Source: an uncultured bacterium (GTDB taxonomy: Bacteria; Bacillota; Clostridia; Lachnospirales; Lachnospiraceae). From it: a stretch of 64,000 nt of DNA. The notes beneath the pieces were generated by a model. It was not told the DNA's origin. It was given only the letters and a program-made list of their open reading frames with translations, and did no database searches. The DNA lies in the NCBI GenBank assembly GCA_947073545.1, contig CAMTMP010000002.1, forward strand, positions 124,001 to 188,000. The letters run 5' to 3'. A program made the position numbers and the translations under genes. Below are positions 17,374 to 26,184 of this stretch, one piece after another. The first letter of the stretch is position 1, and the number at the start of each line of letters is the position of its first letter.

Positions 17374-19315
17374 GTATTATCCGCTGATTGTAGTGGGCGC
17401 GATTGTGGGGGTGTTCTCCCTCATTCTGTTGATCGCCTATCTGACGGTGAGGGACAAAAAGCAGACGCTGGGTTTTGAGAGACAGATTGGCGACCGGGAA
17501 ATTATGGGGCGTCTTCTGCATTACGCCAGACCCTATCTGCCGCAGTTTCTTCTGGTGGGTGCGGTGATGCTGTTTACTATTGCCTATGACGTGGTTTCCC
17601 CTTTTATTATTGGGCGGATTGAGGAGCTGGTCGCAGGAGAGTTTCGAATGCCGCAGATTTACCGAGCGATGACGGTCTATGTGAGTATTCTGCTTGTTTC
17701 CATGGTGTGCGCGTACATACAGGCGGTGGTGCTGCAAAAGACGGGGCAGAGAATTATCTCTGTTATGAGGGAAGACCTGTTTGTGAAGATCGAGAGCCTT
17801 TCCCACGAACAGCTTAACGAGATTCCTGTCGGTAAGCTTGTGACCCGCGTGACCAACGACACCAACGCGATATCCATGATGTTTACCAATCTGCTTGTCA
17901 ACTTCGCGAGAAATATATTCGCGATTGTGGGCGTGTTTGCGGCAATGCTTGTGTTAAGCTATGAGCTGACGCTCATGATCCTCTGCTTTGTACCCTTTAT
18001 CGTGCTGTTTACAGTGATTTTTCGCAAATTTTCCAGAAGGGCTTACCGAAAGGTAAAGGACTGTACCACTGATATCAACACGTATTTGTCGGAAAACCTG
18101 TCGGGCATTAAGATTACGCAGATTTTTAACAGGGAGGAGGCAAAAATGCAGGAATTTCGGGAAAGAAGCGTTGCTCTTGGGCGGGCGAAGCAGGAGCAGA
18201 TACTGGTGTTTGGCATTTTCCGGCCTCTGGTGTATATGCTGTATGTCAGCTCCATTCTCTGTCTTTTGTATCTGGGCGGCAGAGGCTATCTGGAAAATCA
18301 GGCTTTTATGGGACAGGTGATCACGAGCGGCATATTGGTGTCTTTCTACATGTATATTTCAAAGTTCTATAATCCGATCCAGAATCTGGCGGAGCAGTTT
18401 AACTGGCTGCAGTCGGCATTTGCCTCTGCGGAGAAGGTTTTCACGATTATGGATCTGGAGCCTGCCATACAGGATGCGCCGGATGCGGTGGAGCTTACAA
18501 CGATGAGAGGGGAGATTGAGTTTCGGGATGTGTGGTTTTCCTATGTGGAAGGGGAGTGGGTGTTAAAAGGCGTTTCCTTCCATGTGATGCCGAAGGAGAC
18601 AGTGGCCTTTGTGGGTTCCACAGGCTCCGGCAAGACCACGATCCTGTCTTTGATCTGCAGAAATTATGAGTTCCAGAAAGGAGAAATTCTTATAGACGGG
18701 ATTGACATACGCAAAATAAAGACTGCCTCCCTGCGCAGGCACTTCGGGCAGATGCTGCAGGATGTCTTTCTTTTTTCGGGGACGATACGCAGCAATATCG
18801 TACTGCGGGCAGAGGGAATTTCGGATGCGGAAGTCCGGGAGGCCTGCCGATATGTGAATGCGGATTATTTCATTGATAAGCTGGAGAAAGGACTGGACGA
18901 GGAAGTGCGGGAGAGAGGAAACAATTTCTCGGCGGGACAAAGACAGCTTTTATCCTTTGCCAGAACCATTGTGCATAAACCGACAGTGATGATTCTGGAC
19001 GAGGCCACGGCAAATATAGATACGGAGACGGAACTTTTGATTCAGAATTCACTGGAAAAGATGCAGAATATAGGAACGATGCTGATGGTGGCCCACAGGC
19101 TGTCCACGATCCAGAATGCGGACAGAATTATTGTGCTTTCCCACGGAAAGATTATGGAGCAGGGTACGCATCAGGAGCTTCTGAAACTGCAGGGGAAATA
19201 CTACCGGCTGTATCACTTACAGTACCGGCGGGAGGAAATGGCGCGGGAAAAAACAGCGCCGTCTGACAGCAGCAAGTGTCTGACGGCGAAGCAACAGAAT
19301 CTGTGCGCTGATTGA
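17366..19315 (+). CDS. Heterodimeric ABC exporter subunit B (canonical ATP site)
   Basis: The partner of the previous gene, 649 residues. The ATG at 17366 follows GGGAGGTGAGG. An extra N-terminal helix (YPLIVVGAIVGVFSLILLIAYL) precedes the six-helix exporter domain; the ATPase domain spans about 400-630. Walker A is GSTGSGKT and Walker B is VMILDEATANID with an intact Glu. The signature loop is altered to NFSAGQRQLLSFARTI. A catalytic Glu here, with a variant signature opposite subunit A's consensus one, is the complementary asymmetry known for heterodimeric exporters. The C-terminus past the H-loop runs on as a polar tail (KCLTAKQQNLCAD) whose DNA forms a hairpin at 19258-19289. Confidence 0.92.
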   Translation: MYEYYPLIVVGAIVGVFSLILLIAYLTVRDKKQTLGFERQIGDREIMGRLLHYARPYLPQFLLVGAVMLFTIAYDVVSPFIIGRIEELVAGEFRMPQIYRAMTVYVSILLVSMVCAYIQAVVLQKTGQRIISVMREDLFVKIESLSHEQLNEIPVGKLVTRVTNDTNAISMMFTNLLVNFARNIFAIVGVFAAMLVLSYELTLMILCFVPFIVLFTVIFRKFSRRAYRKVKDCTTDINTYLSENLSGIKITQIFNREEAKMQEFRERSVALGRAKQEQILVFGIFRPLVYMLYVSSILCLLYLGGRGYLENQAFMGQVITSGILVSFYMYISKFYNPIQNLAEQFNWLQSAFASAEKVFTIMDLEPAIQDAPDAVELTTMRGEIEFRDVWFSYVEGEWVLKGVSFHVMPKETVAFVGSTGSGKTTILSLICRNYEFQKGEILIDGIDIRKIKTASLRRHFGQMLQDVFLFSGTIRSNIVLRAEGISDAEVREACRYVNADYFIDKLEKGLDEEVRERGNNFSAGQRQLLSFARTIVHKPTVMILDEATANIDTETELLIQNSLEKMQNIGTMLMVAHRLSTIQNADRIIVLSHGKIMEQGTHQELLKLQGKYYRLYHLQYRREEMAREKTAPSDSSKCLTAKQQNLCAD

Positions 19316-19330
19316 AAGAACAGGGCGGGG

Positions 19331-20056
19331 TCAATTCTGTACAGAATCAGACGCCTCCTCTTCGGAATCCTCCGCCGCATATTCTTCTAACAGGCGCATG
19401 CCGGCGGTTTCCGTCACAGGAAGAGAGAAGACCACGGATTTTGCTTTGGTGGTGAGACCGGCGTCCTCCATGACAGCGCGCATGATGGCGTTTTTCTGCT
19501 CTTTTTTTACAACGATGAAAATGATTTCTTTCTCGGAGGCAAGCGTCACGCCTAAGAACTTATCCGCGCTTTCCATGCCGGTGCCTTTGGCGTGGATCAC
19601 CGTACCGCCGCCCGCCTGCATTTTTCTGGCGGCATCCATAATCATTTCGGTGTAACCCTGATTAGCGATGATGACTAAAAGTTCGTATTTGGTATCCTTC
19701 AAAACTGTTTCCTCCCCATTTTCAAAGGTTTCTTCCCCCGTCAGGAAACGGAGCTGTCTGAGGCCGCCGATGCTTGCAAGCGGAACGATGAACGCGACGC
19801 CCGTGCCGGGAATGTCGATTCGCATTTCCCGCTCTAAGCCGATTTTTAACTTTTTCCAGGTCTTTCGGGTGACGATAGAGAAAATTACGGCCTTTTCCGT
19901 GCCGTCAAGACCCAAGTAGTCCATCAGCTCATTGGTGGCGGTGCCGTTCCCAAGCGTGATGAAGTTGACCGGAACATGGTATCTGTCGTAAAATGCCGCA
20001 AATTCTTTCGTGCGGCCTCTTGTGATGATGGCTGTCATCATATATAGTTCGCTCAT
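19331..20056 (-). CDS. Tandem PII-like regulator, partner of the DUF1538 protein
   Basis: A 241-residue cytoplasmic protein made of two PII-type ferredoxin-like domains. The first starts LYMMTAIITRGRTKEFAAFY and the second KYELLVIIANQGYTEMIMDA with GGGTVIHAKGTG, similar to the GlnB sequence around the T-loop base. A canonical T-loop Tyr for uridylylation is not evident. AGGAGA/GGAGG lies 8 bases before the ATG at 20056. It is the second gene of a two-gene minus-strand unit behind a DUF1538 membrane protein, 88 bases apart. By analogy with GlnK-AmtB it may bind the membrane protein and sense a nucleotide; that is inference. Confidence 0.8.
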   Translation of the reverse strand: MSELYMMTAIITRGRTKEFAAFYDRYHVPVNFITLGNGTATNELMDYLGLDGTEKAVIFSIVTRKTWKKLKIGLEREMRIDIPGTGVAFIVPLASIGGLRQLRFLTGEETFENGEETVLKDTKYELLVIIANQGYTEMIMDAARKMQAGGGTVIHAKGTGMESADKFLGVTLASEKEIIFIVVKKEQKNAIMRAVMEDAGLTTKAKSVVFSLPVTETAGMRLLEEYAAEDSEEEASDSVQN

Positions 20057-20144
20057 TAGGAGAACCTCCGTTTATAGAAGTTTACTGCCTGCTGTCTGCG
20101 GCCTGTGCAGCGGGCAGGGAATTTCCAGCTCGATCAGAGCTTGC

Positions 20145-21713
20145 TTAGAGTTCGATAATCACATCTTCTGCCTCGGACATGGCTGCCGGAACCAGTCCCG
20201 CAAGCTGCCCGGCGAGACGGCGTTTCTTCCTTCCTGTCGCTTTCTGGCGCTGGGAGAGGAGACCAAGAAGCTGTATGGTGATAAGCGGCGTCATAGCCAC
20301 CATAGCCACGATGCCGAAGGCGTCCGTAACGATGCTGCCGCCGACCGCTCCACACGCACCCTGTGCAAGGGGAAGCAGAAAAGCGGCGGTCATGGGGCCG
20401 GAAGCTACGCCGCCGGAGTCAAAGGCGATGGCGGTATAGATTTTCGGTACGAAGAAAGAAATGCCAAGGGCAAAGGCATAACCCGGAACCAGAAACCACA
20501 TGACGGAGATGCCGGTCAGTACGCGAAGCATGGCAATGCCAAGGGATATGGCGACGCCCACGGAGAGACAGGCTCCCATGGAGGAAGCGGAAATGGCGCC
20601 GTCGGTGATTTCTTCCACCTGTTTGTTTAATACATAGACGGCAGGCTCGGCTTTTACGATAAAGAAACCCATAACCATGGCGATGGGAATGAGAAACCAT
20701 GGATTGGAGGAGGAGCCTAATATCTGCCCCAGATAGTTTCCGGCGGGCATAAAGCCAACGTTTACGCCTGTCATAAACAAAACCAGACCGATGTATGTGT
20801 AGGCCAGACCGATCAGCATTTTGGAGAGGGTCCGTCTGGAAAGCTTCAGTACCGCAAGCTGAAACAGTCCGAAAAAGAGTACGATAGGAAAGAGGGAGAC
20901 TGCGATCTCCGCTATGTAAGTAGGGAATCCGCGCTGGAACAGCGACCACAGTTCCACGGAGGTGTCTACGGAGGGAATGACAGGCGGCACATAATTGCTC
21001 TCCCCGGGGTGGTAGATCATGCCGAGGATCAGGACGGACACGATGGGGCCGATGGAGCACAATGCCACCAGACCGAAACTGTCGTCCGCGGCGTGGCGGT
21101 CGTTACGGATCGCAGCGACACCTACGCCGAGCGCCATAATAAAGGGCACCGTCATAGGGCCGGTGGTCACGCCGCCGGAATCAAAGGCCACACTTAAAAA
21201 ATCGTCAGGCACAAAAAGGGCCAGCACAAAGACAAGGATATAGAAAAGGTTTAATAGGGGCGGCAGGGGGATGCGAAACAGCATACGCAGCAGGGCAATG
21301 ACCAGAAAGAGCGCAACGCCTCCCGCCACTGCGCCGATCAGAATGCCGTTCGGAATGGATGGCACCTGCCCGGCAAGTACCTGCAGATCCGGCTCAGATA
21401 CGGTGATGATAAAGCCCAAAAGGAAAGAGAGGGAAACGATGACGCTCAGCTTTTTGCTTTTGGTCATGCAGGTGCCCACCTTCTCGCCCATGGGAGACAT
21501 GGCAAGCTCCGCACCGAGGGTAAAGAACATCATACCGAGAATCAATAGGACAGCGCCGATTAGAAAGCAGAGGAGAATGCTTGGAGAGATCGGAGCCATG
21601 GAAAAGCACAAAAAGAGCACAATGACAATGATTGGCAGTACAGCCACCAATGCCTCTCGCAGTTTTTCCACCAGTTTCCCGCGTAAAATTATTTTTGCCT
21701 CCAAATAAGTCAC
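20145..21713 (-). CDS. DUF1538 membrane protein with internal duplication
   Basis: A polytopic protein of about 522 residues with some 12 hydrophobic segments. Two homologous halves are clear: AFDSGGVTTGPMTVPF and AFDSGGVASGPMTAAF, and the paired motifs VSEPDLQVL and KAEPAVYVL. This fits a transporter-like fold built of inverted or tandem repeats, but DUF1538 has no assigned substrate that I know. The start is uncertain: the GTG at 21713 has no clear ribosome binding site, while GGAGG at 21699-21703 (minus strand) would suit a start a few codons later, where only ATA or ATT codons are found. A promoter lies about 65 bases upstream. The PII-like gene follows. Confidence 0.82.
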   Translation of the reverse strand: MTYLEAKIILRGKLVEKLREALVAVLPIIVIVLFLCFSMAPISPSILLCFLIGAVLLILGMMFFTLGAELAMSPMGEKVGTCMTKSKKLSVIVSLSFLLGFIITVSEPDLQVLAGQVPSIPNGILIGAVAGGVALFLVIALLRMLFRIPLPPLLNLFYILVFVLALFVPDDFLSVAFDSGGVTTGPMTVPFIMALGVGVAAIRNDRHAADDSFGLVALCSIGPIVSVLILGMIYHPGESNYVPPVIPSVDTSVELWSLFQRGFPTYIAEIAVSLFPIVLFFGLFQLAVLKLSRRTLSKMLIGLAYTYIGLVLFMTGVNVGFMPAGNYLGQILGSSSNPWFLIPIAMVMGFFIVKAEPAVYVLNKQVEEITDGAISASSMGACLSVGVAISLGIAMLRVLTGISVMWFLVPGYAFALGISFFVPKIYTAIAFDSGGVASGPMTAAFLLPLAQGACGAVGGSIVTDAFGIVAMVAMTPLITIQLLGLLSQRQKATGRKKRRLAGQLAGLVPAAMSEAEDVIIEL

Positions 21714-21777
21714 CCCATTTATACACGATGTTTTTAGATTGGCGGACAGCTTTCGTACGAATCTGTCTACGATAATT

Positions 21778-21806
21778 ATCTTATAATGAATCGGAATGCT
21801 TGGCAA
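21778..21806 (-). promoter_or_regulatory. Promoter of the DUF1538-PII unit
   Basis: On the minus strand, TTGCCA (21806-21801), a 17-base spacer and TAAGAT (21783-21778). The spacing is ideal and the position fits the DUF1538 gene. Confidence 0.5.
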
Positions 21807-21883
21807 GAGCAAAAAAACGAGCGTGCGGTCACTTGATACAGAATATGAAAAAGAGATATCCCGGTACGCAATAAGGGAGCGGC

Positions 21884-21912
21884 TTGCGAAGCGGGAGGGA
21901 AAATGCTATGAT
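21884..21912 (+). promoter_or_regulatory. Promoter of ruvB
   Basis: TTGCGA (21884-21889), a 17-base spacer and TATGAT (21907-21912), giving a leader of about 56 bases before the ruvB ATG. A separate promoter is needed because ruvB is separated from ruvA by convergent genes. Confidence 0.55.
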
Positions 21913-21974
21913 TGGGAGCGGAGATAAAAGACGGAAAAACAGGCCGGGAGTTCCTGTTTGACACGGAGGTAAGT

Positions 21975-22973
21975 ATGCCAGGCAGAACGATTGAGACAAA
22001 TCTGATAGAGGAAGATATAAAAATAGAAGGTTCCCTGCGACCGCAGAGTCTCGTTGACTATATAGGTCAAGAAAAGGTGAAGGACAATCTAAAGGTTTAC
22101 ATTGAGGCGGCGAAACAGAGAGGGGATGCGCTGGATCATGTGTTGTTTTACGGGCCTCCCGGGCTAGGTAAGACGACCCTCGCTGGTATTATCGCCAATG
22201 AGATGGGCGTGCACATGAAGGTCACCAGCGGTCCGGCGATTGAGAAACCGGGGGAGATGGCGGCGATCCTCAACAATCTGCAGGAGGGGGATCTGCTTTT
22301 TGTGGACGAGATCCACAGGCTGAACCGTCAGGTGGAGGAGGTTTTGTATCCGGCCATGGAGGATTATGCCATTGATATTATGATCGGCAAAGGCCCGACG
22401 GCCCGTTCCATCCGCCTGGATCTTCCTCATTTTACGCTGGTGGGGGCGACTACCAGAGCGGGCCTTCTCACCGCGCCGCTCAGAGACCGCTTCGGCATGA
22501 TTCACAGGCTGGAGTTCTACACGGTGAAGGAGCTTACCGTGATCATCAAGCAGTCGGCGAAAAAACTTGGCGTGGAGATCGATGAGAAGGGAGCTGTGGA
22601 GTTAGCCCGAAGGAGCCGAGGGACGCCGCGCCTTGCAAACCGTATTTTAAAGCGGGTCCGGGATTTCGCACAGGTAAAGTATGACGGTGCCATCACGGAG
22701 GAGGTGGCGAAGGTGGCGCTTGATCTGATGGATGTGGACAAAATGGGGCTTGATCATGTGGACAGAAACATACTCATGACTATGATGGAGAAGTTTAAGG
22801 GTGGTCCGGTGGGACTGGATACACTGGCGGCGGCCATCGGGGAGGACGCAGGCACGATAGAGGATGTGTATGAGCCGTACCTGATTCAGAACGGTTTTTT
22901 GAACCGTACGCCGAGGGGAAGAACGGTCACCGATCTCGCTTACAGACATTTCGGACTTGAAATTCCGGTCTAA
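21975..22973 (+). CDS. ruvB: Holliday junction helicase RuvB
   Basis: A hexameric AAA+ motor that works with RuvA to move Holliday junctions. It has 332 residues from the ATG at 21975 (GGAGG five bases upstream); a start 63 bases earlier lacks support. Walker A is GPPGLGKT, Walker B VDEIHRLN, sensor 1 lies in [19 protein letters not shown] (the RuvB signature with its arginine finger region), and the C-terminal winged helix ends in [13 protein letters not shown]. All key residues are intact. It begins a small unit with zapA, from which it is separated by a structured gap. Confidence 0.97.
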   Translation: MPGRTIETNLIEEDIKIEGSLRPQSLVDYIGQEKVKDNLKVYIEAAKQRGDALDHVLFYGPPGLGKTTLAGIIANEMGVHMKVTSGPAIEKPGEMAAILNNLQEGDLLFVDEIHRLNRQVEEVLYPAMEDYAIDIMIGKGPTARSIRLDLPHFTLVGATTRAGLLTAPLRDRFGMIHRLEFYTVKELTVIIKQSAKKLGVEIDEKGAVELARRSRGTPRLANRILKRVRDFAQVKYDGAITEEVAKVALDLMDVDKMGLDHVDRNILMTMMEKFKGGPVGLDTLAAAIGEDAGTIEDVYEPYLIQNGFLNRTPRGRTVTDLAYRHFGLEIPV

Positions 22974-23026
22974 GACGGCTATAATGGGAGTGATAGTGTA
23001 GGTACAGTGTAACAGTTTGGCTTGGG

Positions 23027-23146
23027 ACTTTGTACTTGCCGCAAAGTACGTGAGTATATGTAATTGAGAAGAATCCGGCCGCTTTGCCGAAGGCAAAACT
23101 GGGATAGGCCGGATTCTGTAACTATGAGGCCGAAGGCTGAATAGTT
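23027..23146 (+). repeat. Structured intergenic element E9 upstream of zapA
   Basis: Three consecutive hairpins: ACTTTG/CAAAGT (23027-23047); an 11-bp stem AGAATCCGGCC/GGCCGGATTCT (23070-23117) with an inner TTTGCCgaaGGCAAA; and AACTAT/ATAGTT (23120-23146) with inner GCCgaaGGC. The element ends 27 bases before the zapA ATG. The CCgaaGG tips match those in E1. Confidence 0.65.
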
Positions 23147-23173
23147 GGGTACAGCGATAGAGGGGGCGCTCCT

Positions 23174-23584
23174 ATGTCAACGAAAACAGATACAGAAGTG
23201 ATTATCGCCGGCAAGGTTTTCACGCTGAGCGGTTATGAGAGTGAGGAGTACCTGCAGAAGGTGGCGTCCTACATAAACAATAAAATAGCCGAGTATAACA
23301 AGATTGACAGTTTCAGAAGGCAGCCGATGGATACGCAGAATGTGCTGCTGCAGCTCAACATCGCGGATGACTATTTTAAGGCAAAGAAGCAGATCAGTAT
23401 TCTGGAAGAGGATTTGAAGAGCAAGAACGACGAGGTGTACGCGCTCAAGCATGACCTGATTGCGGCGCAGATGAAACTGGAAAATACCGAGAAAAGTGTT
23501 AAGAGTCTTCAGAAAGAGGCGAACGAGAATGCCAAGCAGATCGTGCGCATGGAGACGGAGCTTAAGGAACGCAAAGGAAAATAG
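23174..23584 (+). CDS. zapA: Cell division protein ZapA
   Basis: A 136-residue FtsZ-ring stabiliser. The N-terminal ZapA fold is recognised by VIIAGKVFTLSGYESEEYLQKVASYINNK with the later NVLLQLNIADDYF, followed by a coiled coil (about residues 70-135) longer than in the E. coli protein and typical of Firmicutes. GAGGGGGC lies upstream of the ATG. A terminator follows. Placement after ruvB and before a U32 peptidase is usual in Lachnospiraceae and Clostridia. Confidence 0.88.
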   Translation: MSTKTDTEVIIAGKVFTLSGYESEEYLQKVASYINNKIAEYNKIDSFRRQPMDTQNVLLQLNIADDYFKAKKQISILEEDLKSKNDEVYALKHDLIAAQMKLENTEKSVKSLQKEANENAKQIVRMETELKERKGK

Positions 23585-23607
23585 CAAACAAGCGCATACG
23601 AAGTACG

Positions 23608-23634
23608 GAGCAGATCCAAGGGTCTGCTCTTTTT
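23608..23634 (+). terminator. Terminator after zapA
   Basis: GAGCAGATCC (23608-23617) and GGGTCTGCTC (23620-23629) pair with one wobble, followed by TTTTT. Its stem resembles the hairpin at 2179-2202. Confidence 0.75.
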
Positions 23635-23707
23635 ACTCCGTAGGAAATTGCAGCAGGGGAAACCAGGCAAGAAGAATGCAGAGCAACCGAAGAAGTGGAG
23701 AGACGAT

Positions 23708-26104
23708 ATGGGAGAACATGTGGAGCTGCTTGCGCCGGCGGGGAGCTACGAGACATTTCTGGGCGCGGTAAACGCCGGGGCGGATGCGGTATATCTGGGA
23801 GGACAGCAGTTTGGCGCCCGGGCATATGCGGATAATTTCACGACAGAGGAGATTGTCCGTGCGCTTCGCGTTGCCCATTTTTACGGAAAAAAGATATATC
23901 TGACGGTGAATACGCTTTTAAAGGAGCGGGAGATGGCATCCCTTTACGAATATCTGCGTCCATTATACGAGGCGGGACTCGACGGCGTAATCGTGCAGGA
24001 TTTCGGGGTTTTTGGTTACATCAGAGAGCATTTTCCAAAGCTGCCACTGCATGTGAGCACTCAGATGGCGGTGACCGGGGCACAGGGCGCCGCGTTTTTA
24101 AGAGAACAGGGAGCGGTCCGCATCGTTCCGGCCAGAGAGCTTTCTCTAAAGGAAGTGCGGAAAATAAAAGAAGAGGCGGGTGTGGAGGTTGAATGCTTTA
24201 TTCACGGCGCCATGTGCTACTGCTATTCGGGGCAGTGTCTATTCAGCAGCATTTTGGGAGGCAGAAGCGGAAACCGGGGAAGGTGCGCCCAGCCATGCAG
24301 GCTGCCTTATGAGATTTATCAGGAAAAAAAGCGGCTTTCCGGGAGCGGATATCCCTTAAGTTTGAAAGATATGTGTACACTGGCGTATCTGCCGTCGCTT
24401 TTAGAGGCCGGGATCGACTCGTTTAAGATCGAAGGGCGGATGAAGCGGCCGGAGTATGCGGCTGGCGTCACGGCGGTTTACCGCAAATATATAGATCTCT
24501 ATTACGAGGAGGGAGCGGAGGGTTACAAGGTGGAGCCGGAAGATATGGACAGGCTCCGCAGGCTCTATATTCGCAGCGAGGTGCAGACGGGCTATTATGA
24601 GCGGCACAACGGAAAGGAAATGATTACGCTTGAAAAGCCCGGTTACGAGGGCTGTGACGATACGCTGCTTTCGGAAATACGGGGAAGATACATCAGAGAG
24701 CCGGGGAAAATGCCGGTGTGGCTGCAGGCGCAGATAAAGGCCGGGGAACCGCTGCGGCTGCGTATTGGGTCAGCAGGCAGCCTAGCTGGAAAACAGTGCC
24801 TCTACGAAACGGAAAAGAGAAGACTGGAGACAGCGTATTCTGTGACGGACAAAGAATCGGAGACAGGTTTGGGGTGTCTGGCGGCCGAAGTCACCGGAGA
24901 AATCGTCCAGCCCGCACAGCGTGCACCTTTGTCTGTGGAGGAGGTCGAAAAACGGCTCCGCAAGATGGGGGACAGTCTGCTGACGGTGGCAGACTGTGAG
25001 GTTTCCATGGAGGGCGCATGCTTTGTTCCGGTCAGGGTGTTAAATGAACTGCGACGGGCGGCGGTGGAGGCCTTCGAGCGTGCGGTGACACAGAGCCGGG
25101 GGACAGCTGGGGCAGTTCCCGGCCTTGAGAAAGTGTCTGATGAGGGACAAAAAGTCGACCGACCAAGTCAGTCTGATAAGTGCAATGCACTTACATGGAC
25201 TTTGGCAGAGAAGCACGGAAAAAAACGGCCCAATGATGATAAGTCAGCAAAAAAGCAGGCTGTCGACGTGACGGTCAGCACCAGTGAACAGATGCAGGCA
25301 GTCCTCGCATGGGGCGGCTGCAGGCGTATTTATGTGGAGAGTGATCTGTTTCTTTCGTCCTGCGAGGAGATCATGCGACAGGCGGAAGCCTTAAAAAAAC
25401 GGACTGATGACGAAGAGGCTCCGTCGTTATACCTGGCGCTTCCCTATATTCTGCGGGAGCGGGATAGCGCTTACCTGCGGCGGCTTGCGGAGGCGTTAAA
25501 ACAGGCTGAACCTTTTGTGAAAGGCTTCTTAGTCCGCAGTCTGGAAGGATTGGCATGGGCGCGGAAGATTTGTCAAAAGCGGGAGAACGGTTTGCCTGCC
25601 TATCAATGGATACCGGATGCGGGACTCTACTGCTTTAATGCGGATGCGCTGGCATTTTTCAGGGATTTTTCAAAGGAGATCACACTTCCCTATGAATTGA
25701 ATGCGGGGGAGGCCGCGCATCTTGTCTGCGCGGCCAGGGAACGCGGCGTGGGCGTCAGCCTGATTGTGTACAGCCGGATTCCCATGATGATTACGGCAAA
25801 CTGCCTGCAAAAAACCGCGGGAATATGCAGCGCGGGAGAGGGAAAAAAGAGGCAGCTTATGTTAAAAGACCGTCGGGGCAATACATTTCCGGTGGAGATA
25901 AACTGTGAACACTGTTATAATATCATTTATAATTGTGTGCCTTATTCTCTGCAAGGGGCGAAAAAGGAGCGGGAAAGGATTGGCTCGGATGTGCTGCGCT
26001 ATGACTTTACCTTGGAGGACGGGGCACAGTGCGCAGCGATTTTAGAGGGGAATGTGCCCTTTCCTGACTATACGGCCGGACATTGTAAGAGGGGGGTCGA
26101 ATAA
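23708..26104 (+). CDS. U32 family peptidase/hydroxylase-like protein with DUF3656
   Basis: A 798-residue protein of the U32 family that includes YhbU and the 23S rRNA hydroxylation protein RlhA. It begins EHVELLAPAGSYETFLGAVN and carries the family Cys signature HGAMCYCYSGQCLFSS...GRCAQPCRLPYEI (about residues 165-200), followed by a DUF3656-like region and a long C-terminal part ending with further Cys (INCEHCYNIIYN). In known members the Cys cluster is linked to iron-sulfur or prephenate-dependent chemistry rather than proteolysis. The ATG at 23708 has GGAGA at a good distance. A Lys/Gln-rich, poorly conserved linker lies around residues 460-520. The precise substrate cannot be stated. Confidence 0.87.
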   Translation: MGEHVELLAPAGSYETFLGAVNAGADAVYLGGQQFGARAYADNFTTEEIVRALRVAHFYGKKIYLTVNTLLKEREMASLYEYLRPLYEAGLDGVIVQDFGVFGYIREHFPKLPLHVSTQMAVTGAQGAAFLREQGAVRIVPARELSLKEVRKIKEEAGVEVECFIHGAMCYCYSGQCLFSSILGGRSGNRGRCAQPCRLPYEIYQEKKRLSGSGYPLSLKDMCTLAYLPSLLEAGIDSFKIEGRMKRPEYAAGVTAVYRKYIDLYYEEGAEGYKVEPEDMDRLRRLYIRSEVQTGYYERHNGKEMITLEKPGYEGCDDTLLSEIRGRYIREPGKMPVWLQAQIKAGEPLRLRIGSAGSLAGKQCLYETEKRRLETAYSVTDKESETGLGCLAAEVTGEIVQPAQRAPLSVEEVEKRLRKMGDSLLTVADCEVSMEGACFVPVRVLNELRRAAVEAFERAVTQSRGTAGAVPGLEKVSDEGQKVDRPSQSDKCNALTWTLAEKHGKKRPNDDKSAKKQAVDVTVSTSEQMQAVLAWGGCRRIYVESDLFLSSCEEIMRQAEALKKRTDDEEAPSLYLALPYILRERDSAYLRRLAEALKQAEPFVKGFLVRSLEGLAWARKICQKRENGLPAYQWIPDAGLYCFNADALAFFRDFSKEITLPYELNAGEAAHLVCAARERGVGVSLIVYSRIPMMITANCLQKTAGICSAGEGKKRQLMLKDRRGNTFPVEINCEHCYNIIYNCVPYSLQGAKKERERIGSDVLRYDFTLEDGAQCAAILEGNVPFPDYTAGHCKRGVE

Positions 26105-26123
26105 TGCATAAAGTGCGAAGTCT

Positions 26124-26166
26124 CACGAAAGAGAATGCTTGTAAATCGGCGTTCTTCGTGTTTTAT
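26124..26166 (+). terminator. Terminator-like hairpin between U32 and ftsW-like genes
   Basis: CACGAA and AGAATGC pair with GCGTTCT and TTCGTG (26124-26138 with 26149-26160, small bulge), then TTTTAT. The GAGAATGC core links it to the intergenic hairpin family, and it lies only 19 bases before the next start. Confidence 0.6.
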
Positions 26167-26184
26167 AAAATATAGGTGGTTATG

